This document shows, piece after piece, positions 25,981 to 35,216 of a stretch of 35,763 bases of DNA. The stretch spans positions 4,996-40,758 of the forward strand of contig NZ_VKHR01000029.1 in the NCBI RefSeq assembly GCF_009663145.1, in the 5' to 3' direction. The notes beneath the pieces were generated by a model that had not been told where the DNA came from, searched no databases, and worked only from the letters and a program-made list of their open reading frames with translations. This stretch comes from Shewanella sp. TC10. GTDB lineage: Bacteria; Pseudomonadota; Gammaproteobacteria; Enterobacterales; Shewanellaceae. Within the stretch, counting starts at the first letter, position 1. Every line of letters begins with the position of its first letter. The position numbers were made by a program, and so were the translations under genes.

Positions 25981-26904
25981 ATGGCCATTTTAGTATTAGC
26001 AGAACACGATAATGCAAGTTTGAAGTTAGACACTGCAAAAGTGGTCAGCGCCGCAGTTGCTATCGGCGGTGATGTTCATGTATTAGTTGCTGGTAGTGCT
26101 TGTGCTACAGCTGTTTCAGCGGCTCAAGCGTTAACAGGTGTGAGTAAAGTATTAGTGGCTGATGCCGCTGCATACGAAGCGCAGATGGCTGAAAACTTAT
26201 CAGAGCTAGTGTTAAACCTTGCTGGCGACTACGAATACATTGTGGCTGCAGCTTCAAGTGTTGGTAAAGATACGCTTCCTCGCGTTGCTGCACTTTTAGA
26301 TGTGGCTCAAATTTCAGAAGTCATTGAAGTTGTTAGTGCAGACACATTTGTGCGTCCTATCTACGCAGGTTCTGCGTTAGCGACAGTACAAAGTTTAGAT
26401 GACAAAAAAGTCTTAACGGTTCGTACAAGTGCATTTGATGCCGCTGGTAACGAAGGCAGCGCAGAAGCTGTTGCAGTAGACTTTGTCGCTGAAGCTAAAA
26501 CAGAGTTTGTATCGCAAACGCTGACAGAATCAGAGCGCCCTGAATTAGGGAGTGCGGGTGTGATTGTTTCAGGTGGTCGTGGTATGGGCAGTGGTGAGAA
26601 CTTTGCCATTTTAGAAGCGCTTGCTGACAAAATGACCGCTGCTGTAGGTGCATCGCGCGCCGCTGTTGACGCGGGTTTTGTACCGAATGATTTACAAGTC
26701 GGCCAAACCGGTAAAATTGTTGCTCCTGATCTGTATATTGCTGTCGGTATTTCTGGCGCGATTCAACATTTAGCGGGTATGAAAGACTCTAAAGTTATTG
26801 TAGCGATTAACAAAGACCCTGAAGCGCCAATTTTCCAAGTGGCTGATTATGGTCTTGAAGCTGATTTATTTGATGCTATTCCTGAGTTAACTAACTCACT
26901 ATAA
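25981..26904 (+). CDS. etfA: Electron transfer flavoprotein alpha subunit
   Basis: 307 aa, normal length. N-terminal ETF domain (1-185), then the FAD-binding domain with VIVSGGRGMGSGENFAILEALADKM, SRAAVDAGFVPNDLQVGQTGKIVAPDLYIAVGISGAIQHLAGM and VAINKDPEAPIFQVADYGLEADLF. Begins 2 nt after the etfB stop, so it is translated from the same message. Soluble FAD carrier in fatty-acid and branched-chain amino-acid oxidation, as the upstream operators also suggest. Confidence 0.97.
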   Translation: MAILVLAEHDNASLKLDTAKVVSAAVAIGGDVHVLVAGSACATAVSAAQALTGVSKVLVADAAAYEAQMAENLSELVLNLAGDYEYIVAAASSVGKDTLPRVAALLDVAQISEVIEVVSADTFVRPIYAGSALATVQSLDDKKVLTVRTSAFDAAGNEGSAEAVAVDFVAEAKTEFVSQTLTESERPELGSAGVIVSGGRGMGSGENFAILEALADKMTAAVGASRAAVDAGFVPNDLQVGQTGKIVAPDLYIAVGISGAIQHLAGMKDSKVIVAINKDPEAPIFQVADYGLEADLFDAIPELTNSL

Positions 26905-26930
26905 TCCAGCTAATCAACCCTCTTCGCGGT

Positions 26931-26981
26931 GGGTTGAGACTATTAGCTGTGGGTTGAGACTCTAAGCAATGGATTGAGACT
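26931..26981. repeat. 20-nt tandem repeat after etfA
   Basis: GGGTTGAGACT begins at 26931 and 26951, and GGATTGAGACT at 26971, exactly 20 nt apart. The first copy can also pair with CAACCC at 26916-26921 as a weak hairpin. Confidence 0.8.
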
Positions 26982-27044
26982 TTAAATTTTTTGAAGCTTA
27001 ATTGGTTGAAGCTTGATTTTTGACTTAGTCATCAGATTATTTTT

Positions 27045-27078
27045 AAAAGGTTTTTGTCTTATAGGCAAAAACCTTTTT
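27045..27078 (+). terminator. Probable terminator of etfBA
   Basis: AAAAGGTTTTTG / CAAAAACCTTTTT, 12-bp stem, loop of 9 nt, T run at the end; 140 nt after the etfA stop. Confidence 0.78.
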
Positions 27079-27675
27079 ATTACCTAAAGATATTAAGGTG
27101 GCAAAAGATAATGATTTTATCGGGGGAATATTTATTTGTTTTGCATATTTATTCAATATAAAACAGAGATTTTGAACGTTTAAAGAACGGGAGATTTAAC
27201 GTTTGAAAGCAAGATTAAAAATATCATTAAATAAAGTATATGCTCTAAATGGCATAGTTATTTAGATTGTAAACTTTACATTTGTGTTAATTTCACTGGA
27301 TAAAAAACTGATTTAATCATTAACTTTTATTAATAAATACAGTGCACTCGTTTTAAATCCCCACTCTAACGTCTAATTTCAGCTTCTAATTTTCAACGTC
27401 TAGTTTCAGCTATTAACTTTACCCTTTAACTTCTGTCTCTATCTTTATTGCCTAACAGCATTAAAAGGGGAGTGACTAAGTTGATAAGCTATCATCAAGC
27501 TGTCGACTTGATTCAAGAAATTGTCGCTGAACTCTGAACGGAATATCACTGTGCAAAACCACCGTTAAGATGAGCTGAAATAAAACAGTCTTTAACACAG
27601 GCACGCCTAAGTGAGCTTAATTTATCTAATATCGCAAAAATTGATGGTAAATCCTCCGCTTGCTAACAATTCGTT
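27079..27675. other. 600-nt non-coding stretch
   Basis: No protein gene found on either strand. Contains a 27-nt imperfect direct repeat beginning AACGTCTAATTTCAGC and AACGTCTAGTTTCAGC (about 27368 and 27395). Because a plus-strand terminator follows at 27676, a small RNA ending there is possible. Confidence 0.4.
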
Positions 27676-27706
27676 ACACCACTGATAAGCTGCTGTGGTG
27701 TTTTTT
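27676..27706 (+). terminator. Plus-strand terminator without a visible gene
   Basis: ACACCAC (27676-27682), 12-nt loop, GTGGTGT (27695-27701), continuing into six T (27701-27706). The opposite strand has no T run. Confidence 0.7.
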
Positions 27707-27831
27707 GATTGTGATGTTATTTCTCACAAGATAAGCTACTTTTATCTGGTAATGAACCTCGTGCTTATGTTTGTATAGTGGCGTGTGACAGCAGAGAGCA
27801 CTGTATAAGGCTCTCTCAATGCTGAATCATA

Positions 27832-28040
27832 AGTAGAGGCGCATCAAATATCAGTAAAGTTAAGTTGGGTGATACCATTAGCTTAATTTGAAAGGATTTG
27901 GTGCCGAAGTGAATCGGTTCTATCAAAACCATTTGCTGGGGCAGTTTCCGAAAGGGGCTGCACTGTCATAGTAATTTTTATCCGTGAGGATAAAACAATG
28001 GATATCGATGTTGATATCGATATTACTGTGGAGTGCTACT
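27832..28040 (+). promoter_or_regulatory. Lysine riboswitch (L box) with long P5 arm
   Basis: Conserved L-box blocks in order: AGTAG-AGGCGC (P1 5' strand at 27832-27836), ATCAGTAAAG, TTGAAAGG, GGTGCCGAAGTG, TTGCTGGGGC, CACTGTCAT, and GTGGAGTG-CTACT (P1 3' strand at 28036-28040). P5 is ATAGTAAT with ATTACTGT, enclosing two extra hairpins: TTTTATCC-GTGA-GGATAAAA and ATATCGAT-GTTGAT-ATCGATAT (28002-28023). Downstream, TCTTCG (28054-28059) can pair with CGAAGA (28107-28112), the only Shine-Dalgarno-like sequence before nhaC, so translational control is likely. High lysine should turn nhaC off. Confidence 0.88.
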
Positions 28041-28122
28041 GAAAAGATCCTTGTCTTCGCTTTCTGCGTTGTCTTGCCTTATCAGTTATCCTCCATTCGT
28101 ACTCAACGAAGAAAATATAAAA

Positions 28123-29679
28123 ATGATGATAACAAGTTATGCCGATTCGGCACTTTCACTTTTGCCTCCTGTAGTGGCAATTATTTTAGCTGTAATTACC
28201 CGTAGAGTTCTGCTTTCACTGGGCCTAGGTATTCTTGCCGGTGTTGTGCTTTTAAGCGACTTTTCGTTTGGCGCTGCAGCAAGCCACCTTGTCAGCACTG
28301 TCACCAGCTTAGTTTGGGACGATGGCGCACTTAATGCGTGGAATTTACAGATCATTGGCTTCTTAGTCGTATTAGGCATGATCACCGCACTCATCACTGT
28401 CAGTGGTTCTGCTCGTGCATTCGCTGATTGGGCGCATCAACGCATTCGTAATAAACGCGATGCAAAACTGATGACCATGTTCTTAGGTTGTGTTGTGTTT
28501 ATTGATGACTACTTTAACAGTATTGTTGTCGGTTCAATCTCCCGTCCTATTACTGACCGTTATCATATTTCACGCGCTAAACTCGCTTATTTATTAGATT
28601 CAACAGCTGCACCTGTTTGTGTTATTTCGCCTGTTTCTAGCTGGGGTGCATATATCATTGCATTAATTGGCGGGATCTTAACGGCACATGGTTTTGCTGA
28701 TACAGGTCATTTAAGTGTTTTCTTACAAATGGTACCGATGAATTTCTACGCCATTTTTGCCTTATTACTGTTACTTTGCGTGGCTATCTTTGGTTTAGAT
28801 ATTGGCCCGATGCGTCAACATGAACGCAACGCACAAAAAGGCGAGTTATTTGACGAAAGCAAAGGCTTACCACCAGGAGCTACTGCAGACTTACCTGAAG
28901 CAGATACTGGTAAAATCATGGGCTTGTTCCTGCCAATTTTTGTTCTTGTCGCCGCGACGATTTACTTTATGGTTGCAACAGGTGCGGACGCACTTGCTAG
29001 CGAAGGCCTTAAATTCAGCGTGCTAGGTGCATTTGAAAACACTGAAGTGAGCGAATCATTATTTTACGGCTCGCTAGTTGGTTTAGTGGTAACAGTATTA
29101 CTGACTATCCAACAAAAAATCAGCACGAGCATGATGTTTACTGGCCTTAAGGTTGGCGCTAAGTCAATGTTACCGGCTATCTATATCTTGTTATTTGCAT
29201 GGACCATTGCATCAGTCATTGGCGAGCTTGAAACGGGTAAATACATGGCAAGCCTTGCCACGGGTAATATTCCGTTTGCCTTACTACCTGCAGTTTTATT
29301 CTTGCTTGCTGGTTTAACGGCTTTCTCAACCGGCACAAGCTGGGGTACATTCGGTATCATGTTACCAATCGCAGCAGATATGGCGATGGGCAGTGACAGC
29401 ACTATGATGTTACCTATGCTTGCAGCTGTGTTATCTGGTGCAGTATTTGGAGACCATTGTTCACCGATTTCTGATACCACTATCTTGTCGTCAACAGGGG
29501 CGAGCTGTCATCACTTAGACCATGTTATGACTCAGCTTCCTTATGCTGTGATTGTAGCGGTGTTAAGTTTAGTGGGTTACGCAGTGCTTGGTTTCACCGG
29601 TTCTGTTGCCATGGGCTTCATTACTTGTTCTGTGTTGTTCGTATTGGCGGTATTAGGACTTAAAATTGCCACTAAGTAA
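28123..29679 (+). CDS. NhaC-family antiporter, probable lysine transporter
   Basis: 518-aa protein starting MMITSYADSALSLLPP; ATGs at 28123 and 28126 are both possible, GAAGA lies upstream. An upstream GTG at 28033 in the same frame lies inside the riboswitch and is rejected. About 11-12 membrane helices, with family motifs GFLVVLGMITALI, FIDDYFNSIVVGSISRPITDRY, LAYLLDSTAAPVCVISPVSSW, FSTGTSWGTFGIMLPIA and FGDHCSPISDTTILSSTGASCHHLDHV. NhaC proteins exchange Na+ and H+, but members under lysine-riboswitch control in gammaproteobacteria were proposed as lysine transporters; the riboswitch here supports this. Inner membrane. Own terminator, so monocistronic. Confidence 0.9.
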   Translation: MMITSYADSALSLLPPVVAIILAVITRRVLLSLGLGILAGVVLLSDFSFGAAASHLVSTVTSLVWDDGALNAWNLQIIGFLVVLGMITALITVSGSARAFADWAHQRIRNKRDAKLMTMFLGCVVFIDDYFNSIVVGSISRPITDRYHISRAKLAYLLDSTAAPVCVISPVSSWGAYIIALIGGILTAHGFADTGHLSVFLQMVPMNFYAIFALLLLLCVAIFGLDIGPMRQHERNAQKGELFDESKGLPPGATADLPEADTGKIMGLFLPIFVLVAATIYFMVATGADALASEGLKFSVLGAFENTEVSESLFYGSLVGLVVTVLLTIQQKISTSMMFTGLKVGAKSMLPAIYILLFAWTIASVIGELETGKYMASLATGNIPFALLPAVLFLLAGLTAFSTGTSWGTFGIMLPIAADMAMGSDSTMMLPMLAAVLSGAVFGDHCSPISDTTILSSTGASCHHLDHVMTQLPYAVIVAVLSLVGYAVLGFTGSVAMGFITCSVLFVLAVLGLKIATK

Positions 29680-29734
29680 TCACATGAATTGATAGGTTCC
29701 TGCTTACAGGTTTTGGCCTAAAGGAACAGTCATA

Positions 29735-29764
29735 AAAAATGCCACTCAATTGAGTGGCATTTTT
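29735..29764. terminator. Bidirectional terminator after nhaC
   Basis: Perfect 30-nt palindrome AAAAATGCCACTCAA and its complement, 56 nt after the nhaC stop, T run continuing. Confidence 0.9.
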
Positions 29765-29940
29765 GTTTGTCGCCTGTTGATCTTTTAAGGTTGTTTTTGG
29801 AGCGAGTTGTTGGCCATTCTATGCACCAAGGGTGCAAGACTGAGACTTTGTGGTGTCGTTTTACATAAAGTCAGATAAACTCTCGATAACGCCGCAAAAC
29901 AACCAACAAACGCTGCCCGTAGGGGGCGACTAACAGCTTT

Positions 29941-31017
29941 TTATCCGAGTTTAGCATCAAGAATGCTGTGGGTTGACACACTATGACTATCTACACTATT
30001 ACCTTTCAAACTGTGCCGATCAAATGCAATTCTATTTCTGCCATTACGTTTAGCTTCATATAGATATTCGTCGGCTTTTTGAGTCAAGGCGTTCAGCGAA
30101 TAATGTAATTTCGGCGTAGCAGATGCTATCCCAATGCTTACACTTATAAACGAAAGTTGATTGCTTATATCTTTAATATGGTCAAAAAGGGTTAAATTTC
30201 GAAACTTTTCCATAATGCCTTCTGATATTGTGACTGCACTGGAAAGGGGTAAATCGCCAAAAAAAATAATAAACTCATCCCCACCATATCTTGCACATAA
30301 ATCAGTTGGTCGACGGGTAACACTATCTAATATTTTTGCTAACTCGATGAGGCATTTATCGCCCACTGAATGGCCATAACAATCATTGATTAATTTAAAG
30401 TGGTCAATATCTATCATCACAACAGAGACAGGCTTATTATTTCTTAAACTCATTTTCCAATATATTTCTGTGAACTCCTCAAATTTTCTTCGGTTGGCAA
30501 TCTTCACTAGCGGATCTTTGCTCGCTACTTCAGCTAACGCTTCTTCGGCAAGTCTTCTTTGGGTGATATTTTGATGTGTGATTACGAAGTAGGATTGTTT
30601 TTCAACCATTAGAGGAGCCATTCTCATCAAAAACCAACGTTGAGTATCAGGACTGTGGCAAGGGTACTCATAAGAGAAACTCTGTTCTTTTCCCGAAAGC
30701 ACACGTTCGATACCTTGACTGACGATTCTTGCGTCACTATCACCGCTTTGAGCTGAACTGTGGCAGCAATTTAGATAGTTTACTCCTTGCCAGTCTAATT
30801 GTTCATCACCTTTATTTTCAGCGCCAAAACTCTTCCAGCTTTGGTTAACAAAAACTATCTTCCCTGCTGAGTCGATGACAGCTAATTGCTCCAAAAGAGC
30901 ATCTAATACCGATTTAAAAAAAGTGCTAGGAAGCGAATGGTTATTTGCTGTTTCTCTGATTGGCGCTTTCGCAACGGCCTTGTTATCTATTTTTGAATCC
31001 TTCAAAATGTTCTGCAA
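29941..31017 (-). CDS. PAS-GGDEF diguanylate cyclase
   Basis: 358 aa if the first in-frame TTG (31017) is used; there is no ATG, and the GGAGG site abuts this TTG, so the start is uncertain (TTG at 31005 is another choice). PAS domain at about 33-150 (LAVIDSAGKIVFVNQSW, FVITHQNITQRR), then a GGDEF domain (about 165-330) with metal/substrate motif MIDIDHFKLINDCYGHSVGD, active site GGDEF at 245-249, and product-inhibition site RPTD at 236-239 exactly five residues before. No membrane helix or signal peptide: a soluble c-di-GMP synthase responding to a cytoplasmic signal, possibly regulated by product feedback. Confidence 0.92.
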   Translation of the reverse strand: MQNILKDSKIDNKAVAKAPIRETANNHSLPSTFFKSVLDALLEQLAVIDSAGKIVFVNQSWKSFGAENKGDEQLDWQGVNYLNCCHSSAQSGDSDARIVSQGIERVLSGKEQSFSYEYPCHSPDTQRWFLMRMAPLMVEKQSYFVITHQNITQRRLAEEALAEVASKDPLVKIANRRKFEEFTEIYWKMSLRNNKPVSVVMIDIDHFKLINDCYGHSVGDKCLIELAKILDSVTRRPTDLCARYGGDEFIIFFGDLPLSSAVTISEGIMEKFRNLTLFDHIKDISNQLSFISVSIGIASATPKLHYSLNALTQKADEYLYEAKRNGRNRIAFDRHSLKGNSVDSHSVSTHSILDAKLG

Positions 31018-31344
31018 CCTCCATGCTGCGTGAAACTTTAGTTATTCCTACATAACTAATGTAACCGATTTAACCGATATAACAGTATAGATCCATACTA
31101 AGTTGGTTTGCCTGAATTTTTTACTAAATTAATTCGACAGTATGAGCTTAAGGGATCAAAATCATAGGGCGGGGGAGATTAATTCTGAGCTGTAGATATG
31201 AGCACTAAGCTATTAACAGTAAGCTATTAGCAGTAAGCCTAGAGTCGTAAGCTTTGAGCACTCATAGTTACACTGATACAAAGCCAGACGATTGAATTGA
31301 AGTAAAGCATCTACAATAAATCACGACATGCTTACAAATAAGAA
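31018..31344. repeat. Spacer with 14-nt tandem repeat
   Basis: Contains the promoter region of the PAS-GGDEF gene and no other gene. Units of the type AGTAAGCTATTAGC occur at 31204-31217, 31218-31231 and, degraded, 31232-31245. Confidence 0.65.
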
Positions 31345-31376
31345 AAAGCACTCAACGTTTTCACGTTCAGTGCTTT
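31345..31376 (-). terminator. Probable terminator of dcp
   Basis: AAAGCACT-gAACGT...ACGTT-gAGTGCTTT hairpin followed on the minus strand by T5; 120 nt after the dcp stop. Confidence 0.7.
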
Positions 31377-31497
31377 ATTAATCAAACTACTTTTTGCAAT
31401 TCAATCATGCTGATTCAAAAGACTTTACTATTTTGTCACCGTAATTATTCACAGCAACAAAGTGATCTAGTGATAGATCATGTATAAAACAGCCTAA

Positions 31498-33645
31498 TTA
31501 ATCTAAACCGCGACGCTCAAGGAGTGCATCTGTGGTTGGCGCTTGGCCTCTGAAGTTTTGGTAAGCTTCCATTGGCGGTACGCTATTGCCAACTTCACGA
31601 ATGGTCTTTCTAAACTTCATACCTATTTCACGGTTTAACCCACCTTGGGTTTGCACGTAAGCAAAGGCATCCGCCGCTAAGATTTCACTCCACATGTAAG
31701 CGTAGTAACTCGCTGAGTAACCACCTGGGAAGGCATGGGCAAAGTAAGTTGAGCGGTAACGTGGTGGCACAGCGGGTAAATCTACGCCGTGTTTTTTCAA
31801 CGCATTGGCTTCAAATTTTGCCACATCTTGAAGTGGTGCATCAGCATCTAAGGCATGCCATTCTAAATCAAGCAGCGCAGCTGACATGTACTCTAACGTA
31901 TCGAATCCTTGGTTAAAGCTTCGTGACGCTAATAGTTTTTGCAGCAAGTCATCAGGGATAGGTTTACCCGTATCATAATGCTTAGCATAGTTCGCTAACA
32001 CTTTAGGGTGCGCAGCCCAATCTTCTTCAAAGGTTGACGGGAATTCCACAAAGTCACGTGACACAGCGGTGCCAGCAAGTGATGGGTATTTCACTTTCGA
32101 GAACATACCGTGAGTGCCGTGACCCATTTCATGGAACATAGTCGTGGCTTCATCATAGCTCACAAACGTTGGCTCGCCTTCAGGGGCCTTTTTAATGTTC
32201 ATCACATTCACGACAACAGGCTTTTGGTTGAGTAGCTCTGATTGACCAACAAACGAGCTCATCCATGCGCCGCCACGTTTACCTTCACGGGCAAAGTAAT
32301 CGGCGTAGAAGATAGCCATGCTTGACCCGTCTTCATCAAACATCTCGTAAGCTTTTACGTCTGGATGATAAACAGGTAAGTCAGGGCGAGGCTTTAAAGT
32401 GACGCCATACAGCTCTTGTAAGGTAAAGAATACTCCATCTTCAAGTACGCGATTAAATTCAAAATATGGCTTAATCGATGCTGAATCTAAGTCAAACTTT
32501 TCTTTACGCACTAACTCAGCGTAATAAGCCCAGTCCCATGGTGCTAGAGTGAAATCACCACCTGTTTTGTCAATCATTGCTTGAATGTCAGCAGCTTCTT
32601 TTTGGGTGTTTTCAACTACCGCAGGCACCATAGAGCCGAACATGTCGTATACCGCTTCAGGTGTTTTTGCCATTTGTGGTGCTAAACGGTAATCAGACCA
32701 AGTATCAAAACCTAATAGTTTGGCTTTTTTAGCGCGAAGCTGTGCTAAACGCGCCACCAATGAAGCTGTCTCATTTTCGCCTGTTAAGCCACGGTTAGCT
32801 GATGCTTCCCATACTTGTTGGCGCAATGCGCGGTTATCAAGTTGCGATAACACTGGTTGACGAGTGGTGTTAGTGATATTGAGTAGGTACTGTCCTTCAA
32901 GTCCAGCAGCTTTAGCATCAGCTTTAGCCGCTGCAATGGCTGACTCTGATAAACCAGCAAGCTGCGATTCATCATCTACTTTAACGGCAATTTCTTTACT
33001 CAATCTAAGTAATCGCTGGGCGAACTCGTTAGTGATTGTTGATTGCTCTTCATTAAGCTCACGAATTTGTTGTTTTTCAGCTTCCGTTAACTGAGCGCCA
33101 GCAAGTACAAAACGCTGATGATAGACTTCTACTAAGCGCACTTCTTCATCGGTTAAAGAGCTTGTTGTGCGGCTATCGTAAATGGCTTGAATACGGCTGA
33201 ATAACTCAGGATTTAGGTTAATGTTATCTGAATGAGCTGCGATTTTAGGCGCCATAATACCTTGAACTTTACGCAGCTCAGGGTTGCTGTTCGAACCCGT
33301 TAGGTTATAAAAAATACTTGAGGTACGGGTAAGCAAGGCGCCACTTTTTTCCATTGCGACAATGGTATTTTCGAATGTCGGCGCATCTGGGTTGGCAGCA
33401 ATATCCAAAATTTGCTGATAATGCTCTTTCATACCAAGTTCAAGGGCTGGAAGATAATGCTCATCTTTAAGCTGACTAAAGTCAGGCGCTTGATACTGCA
33501 AAACACTGGCTTGTAAGAGTGGGTTTTGTTGTTGCACTGCTTCCCCTTGGGTTGCTGTTTCTGCAGCTGTGTTTGAGTTGTTATAGCTGCAACCGCTTAT
33601 AGCGAGTGTAGTAGCAATGGCTACTGCGACAATTGTTTTATGCAT
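31498..33645 (-). CDS. dcp: Lipoprotein M3 family peptidyl-dipeptidase (Dcp)
   Basis: 715 aa. N-terminus MHKTIVAVAIATTLAISGC is a lipoprotein signal with lipidated C19, so unlike E. coli Dcp this enzyme should be membrane-anchored in the periplasm. Zinc site HEMGH at 505-509 in MFHEMGHGTHGMFS, with the further Glu in VEFPSTFEED. Family motifs GLTGENETASLVARLAQLRAKKAKLLGF and HAFPGGYSASYYAYMWSEILAADAF near the C-terminus. Releases C-terminal dipeptides from peptides. Single gene with its own terminator. Confidence 0.93.
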   Translation of the reverse strand: MHKTIVAVAIATTLAISGCSYNNSNTAAETATQGEAVQQQNPLLQASVLQYQAPDFSQLKDEHYLPALELGMKEHYQQILDIAANPDAPTFENTIVAMEKSGALLTRTSSIFYNLTGSNSNPELRKVQGIMAPKIAAHSDNINLNPELFSRIQAIYDSRTTSSLTDEEVRLVEVYHQRFVLAGAQLTEAEKQQIRELNEEQSTITNEFAQRLLRLSKEIAVKVDDESQLAGLSESAIAAAKADAKAAGLEGQYLLNITNTTRQPVLSQLDNRALRQQVWEASANRGLTGENETASLVARLAQLRAKKAKLLGFDTWSDYRLAPQMAKTPEAVYDMFGSMVPAVVENTQKEAADIQAMIDKTGGDFTLAPWDWAYYAELVRKEKFDLDSASIKPYFEFNRVLEDGVFFTLQELYGVTLKPRPDLPVYHPDVKAYEMFDEDGSSMAIFYADYFAREGKRGGAWMSSFVGQSELLNQKPVVVNVMNIKKAPEGEPTFVSYDEATTMFHEMGHGTHGMFSKVKYPSLAGTAVSRDFVEFPSTFEEDWAAHPKVLANYAKHYDTGKPIPDDLLQKLLASRSFNQGFDTLEYMSAALLDLEWHALDADAPLQDVAKFEANALKKHGVDLPAVPPRYRSTYFAHAFPGGYSASYYAYMWSEILAADAFAYVQTQGGLNREIGMKFRKTIREVGNSVPPMEAYQNFRGQAPTTDALLERRGLD

Positions 33646-33973
33646 TGTGTATCTACTTCCTTAATTATAATTGTTCATGCAATTTATCAATTGTTTCTTA
33701 ATCGTATATGAAGAATATAGGGAATTGTGATGCCTGTGAGCGTTATGAGCTAAATAGCGCTCAAAACTGTGATCTAATTTATTGCAGAATGTAAATTATG
33801 TTAATGTCAGTGAGGTTTGGCTTGGTCAATCCCAAGTTGAAAGTGGTTTTTATTTAAAGCTTTTTTCCTAAAAATACTGCTAGCAGCTTCACGGTATTTT
33901 GTTCCTTTCGGCTTATTTAAAACAGGATTCAGTGGTAGACTAGGCGAGATTATAACAATAAGGATCTTCTGTT
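33646..33973 (+). other. dcp-tdk divergent spacer
   Basis: No gene seen. A possible tdk promoter is TTCAGT (about 33929-33934) with TATAAC about 17 nt later, shortly before AAGGA and the tdk TTG. TAAATAGCGCTCAAAA around 33751 contains the palindrome AGCGCT. Nothing else supported. Confidence 0.4.
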
Positions 33974-34552
33974 TTGGCACAACTCTATTTCTATTATTCA
34001 GCGATGAATGCTGGCAAATCAACATCACTTCTACAATCATCTTATAACTACCGCGAGCGCGGCATGAATACGCTTGTTATGACAGCGTCAATTGATGATC
34101 GATATGGTGTCGGAAAAGTAGCCTCAAGAATAGGAATTGAAACAGAAGCGCAAGTATTTGGCGCTGAAGACAACTTATCAAAGATGATTGAAACTGAGCT
34201 TGAAACCCAAAAACTGCATTGTATTTTAATTGATGAATCGCAGTTTTTAAGTAAAGAGCAAGTGAAGCAATTGACTCATGTCGTCGACAACCTCGATATT
34301 CCAGTATTGTGTTACGGCCTTAAAACCGATTTCCAAGGTGAGCTATTTAGTGGCAGTCAGTACTTACTTGCTTGGGCTGATAAATTGGTTGAACTGAAAA
34401 CCATTTGCCATTGCGGCCGTAAAGCCAACATGGTGGTGCGTCTTGATGGAAATGGCAAACCAATGCGCGAAGGTGAACAAGTCGCAATTGGTGGTAATGA
34501 AAGCTACGAGTCAGTTTGTCGAAAGCATTTCCGTGAGTTCATTTGGGATTAA
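33974..34552 (+). CDS. tdk: Thymidine kinase
   Basis: 192 aa. TTG start with AAGGA 9 nt upstream; the protein start [17 protein letters not shown] matches enterobacterial Tdk. P-loop AMNAGKST (10-17), DESQF lid/DEAD-like segment (88-92 region, LIDESQFL), lasso loop, and zinc site C145-x-C147 with C182 and H185 (VCRKHF). Phosphorylates thymidine (and deoxyuridine) in the pyrimidine salvage pathway, type II tetrameric enzyme, cytoplasm. A 9-bp hairpin AATACTGTT-GAT-AACAGTATT (34551-34571) starts at the stop but has no T run. Confidence 0.96.
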   Translation: MAQLYFYYSAMNAGKSTSLLQSSYNYRERGMNTLVMTASIDDRYGVGKVASRIGIETEAQVFGAEDNLSKMIETELETQKLHCILIDESQFLSKEQVKQLTHVVDNLDIPVLCYGLKTDFQGELFSGSQYLLAWADKLVELKTICHCGRKANMVVRLDGNGKPMREGEQVAIGGNESYESVCRKHFREFIWD

Positions 34553-34646
34553 TACTGTTGATAACAGTATTTGAAATCAGAAGCTAAAATGAGAAGTTGA
34601 GAGCCATTTTTGAAAACTGAAATGGGTTAGGAGTAACGCATTTCTG

Positions 34647-34877
34647 CTTCAAAACGTGTTTCAAATTTTGAAGTTATCTTTCAAAAAATCAAAGTCGTGG
34701 CGCTTCGCCCACACCAGAGCAAGAAGGGTGAAACTGCTCACCCCTCTTGCATCTCCCCAGCAGCCCCGGCGAAATTTTCTGAAAAGCGAAAGATTTCCAG
34801 CGGGGGATCGATCCAGCTTTAAACTTCGTTTGTGCTAACTTCTGACTTATTCGAAAATGCTAACGCTTCCGATGGGC
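34647..34877. repeat. Dispersed repeat, copy A
   Basis: About 230 nt shared, with divergence, with copy B: TTTCAAATTTTGAAgTTATC, AAAAAATCAAAGTCGTGGCG CTTCGCCCACACCAGA, then CCCCGGCGAAATTT, ATTTCCAgCGG, ATCCAGCTTTAA, and AAAATGCTAACGCTTCCGAT at the end. Internal hairpin of GGGTGAAACTGCTCACCC. No credible gene. Confidence 0.8.
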
Positions 34878-35216
34878 CGTCCATGGCCCGACGAAAGCTA
34901 GCCTGACGTCCTGTCAGGCTCACGCTATTTTCTTCAACGTCCTCAATTCAAATGGAGTCCTTTAAATGCAAGATCTACTAGCTTTAGCTCTTTAAATTAT
35001 CACCAATGCAGTCAAATCGAAGAGACAATAAACCCAGTGTAGATACGTTCAAGACCTTCGAAAACATGGATGTTTTCGCAGAGCCCACAGGGATGTGTTT
35101 ACGGCGTGTCTTGGATGTATCTGCACATAAGCCTGCGGCAGGCAATGGATTAGATTGAAGATATGGTTTCCTATAACTTTCCCAATATAAATTTAGTTAT
35201 CGTAAAACGTTTTTGC
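34878..35216. other. Segment between the two repeat copies
   Basis: Non-coding with several perfect hairpins: GGGCC...GGCCC (34876-34893 area), AGCCTGAC-GTCCT-GTCAGGCT (about 34899-34919), GAAAACAT-GG-ATGTTTTC (about 35058-35075) and CCTGC-GG-CAGG (35132-35142 area). It reads like parts of mobile or dispersed intergenic repeats. Confidence 0.45.

Noticed and set aside
27998..28042. Leader peptide MDIDVDIDITVECY with a very good Shine-Dalgarno before nhaC
   Set aside because: It lies wholly inside the riboswitch P5/P1 region; its repeats are the arms of the hairpin ATATCGAT-GTTGAT-ATCGATAT.
28033..28122. Longer NhaC start at GTG 28033
   Set aside because: The codon lies in the conserved 3' end of the lysine aptamer, and the extra 30 residues are unlike NhaC N-termini.
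34656..34838. 60-aa plus-strand frame (MFQILKLSFKKSKSWRF...)
   Set aside because: It lies within the non-coding dispersed repeat; the frame is not maintained in copy B.
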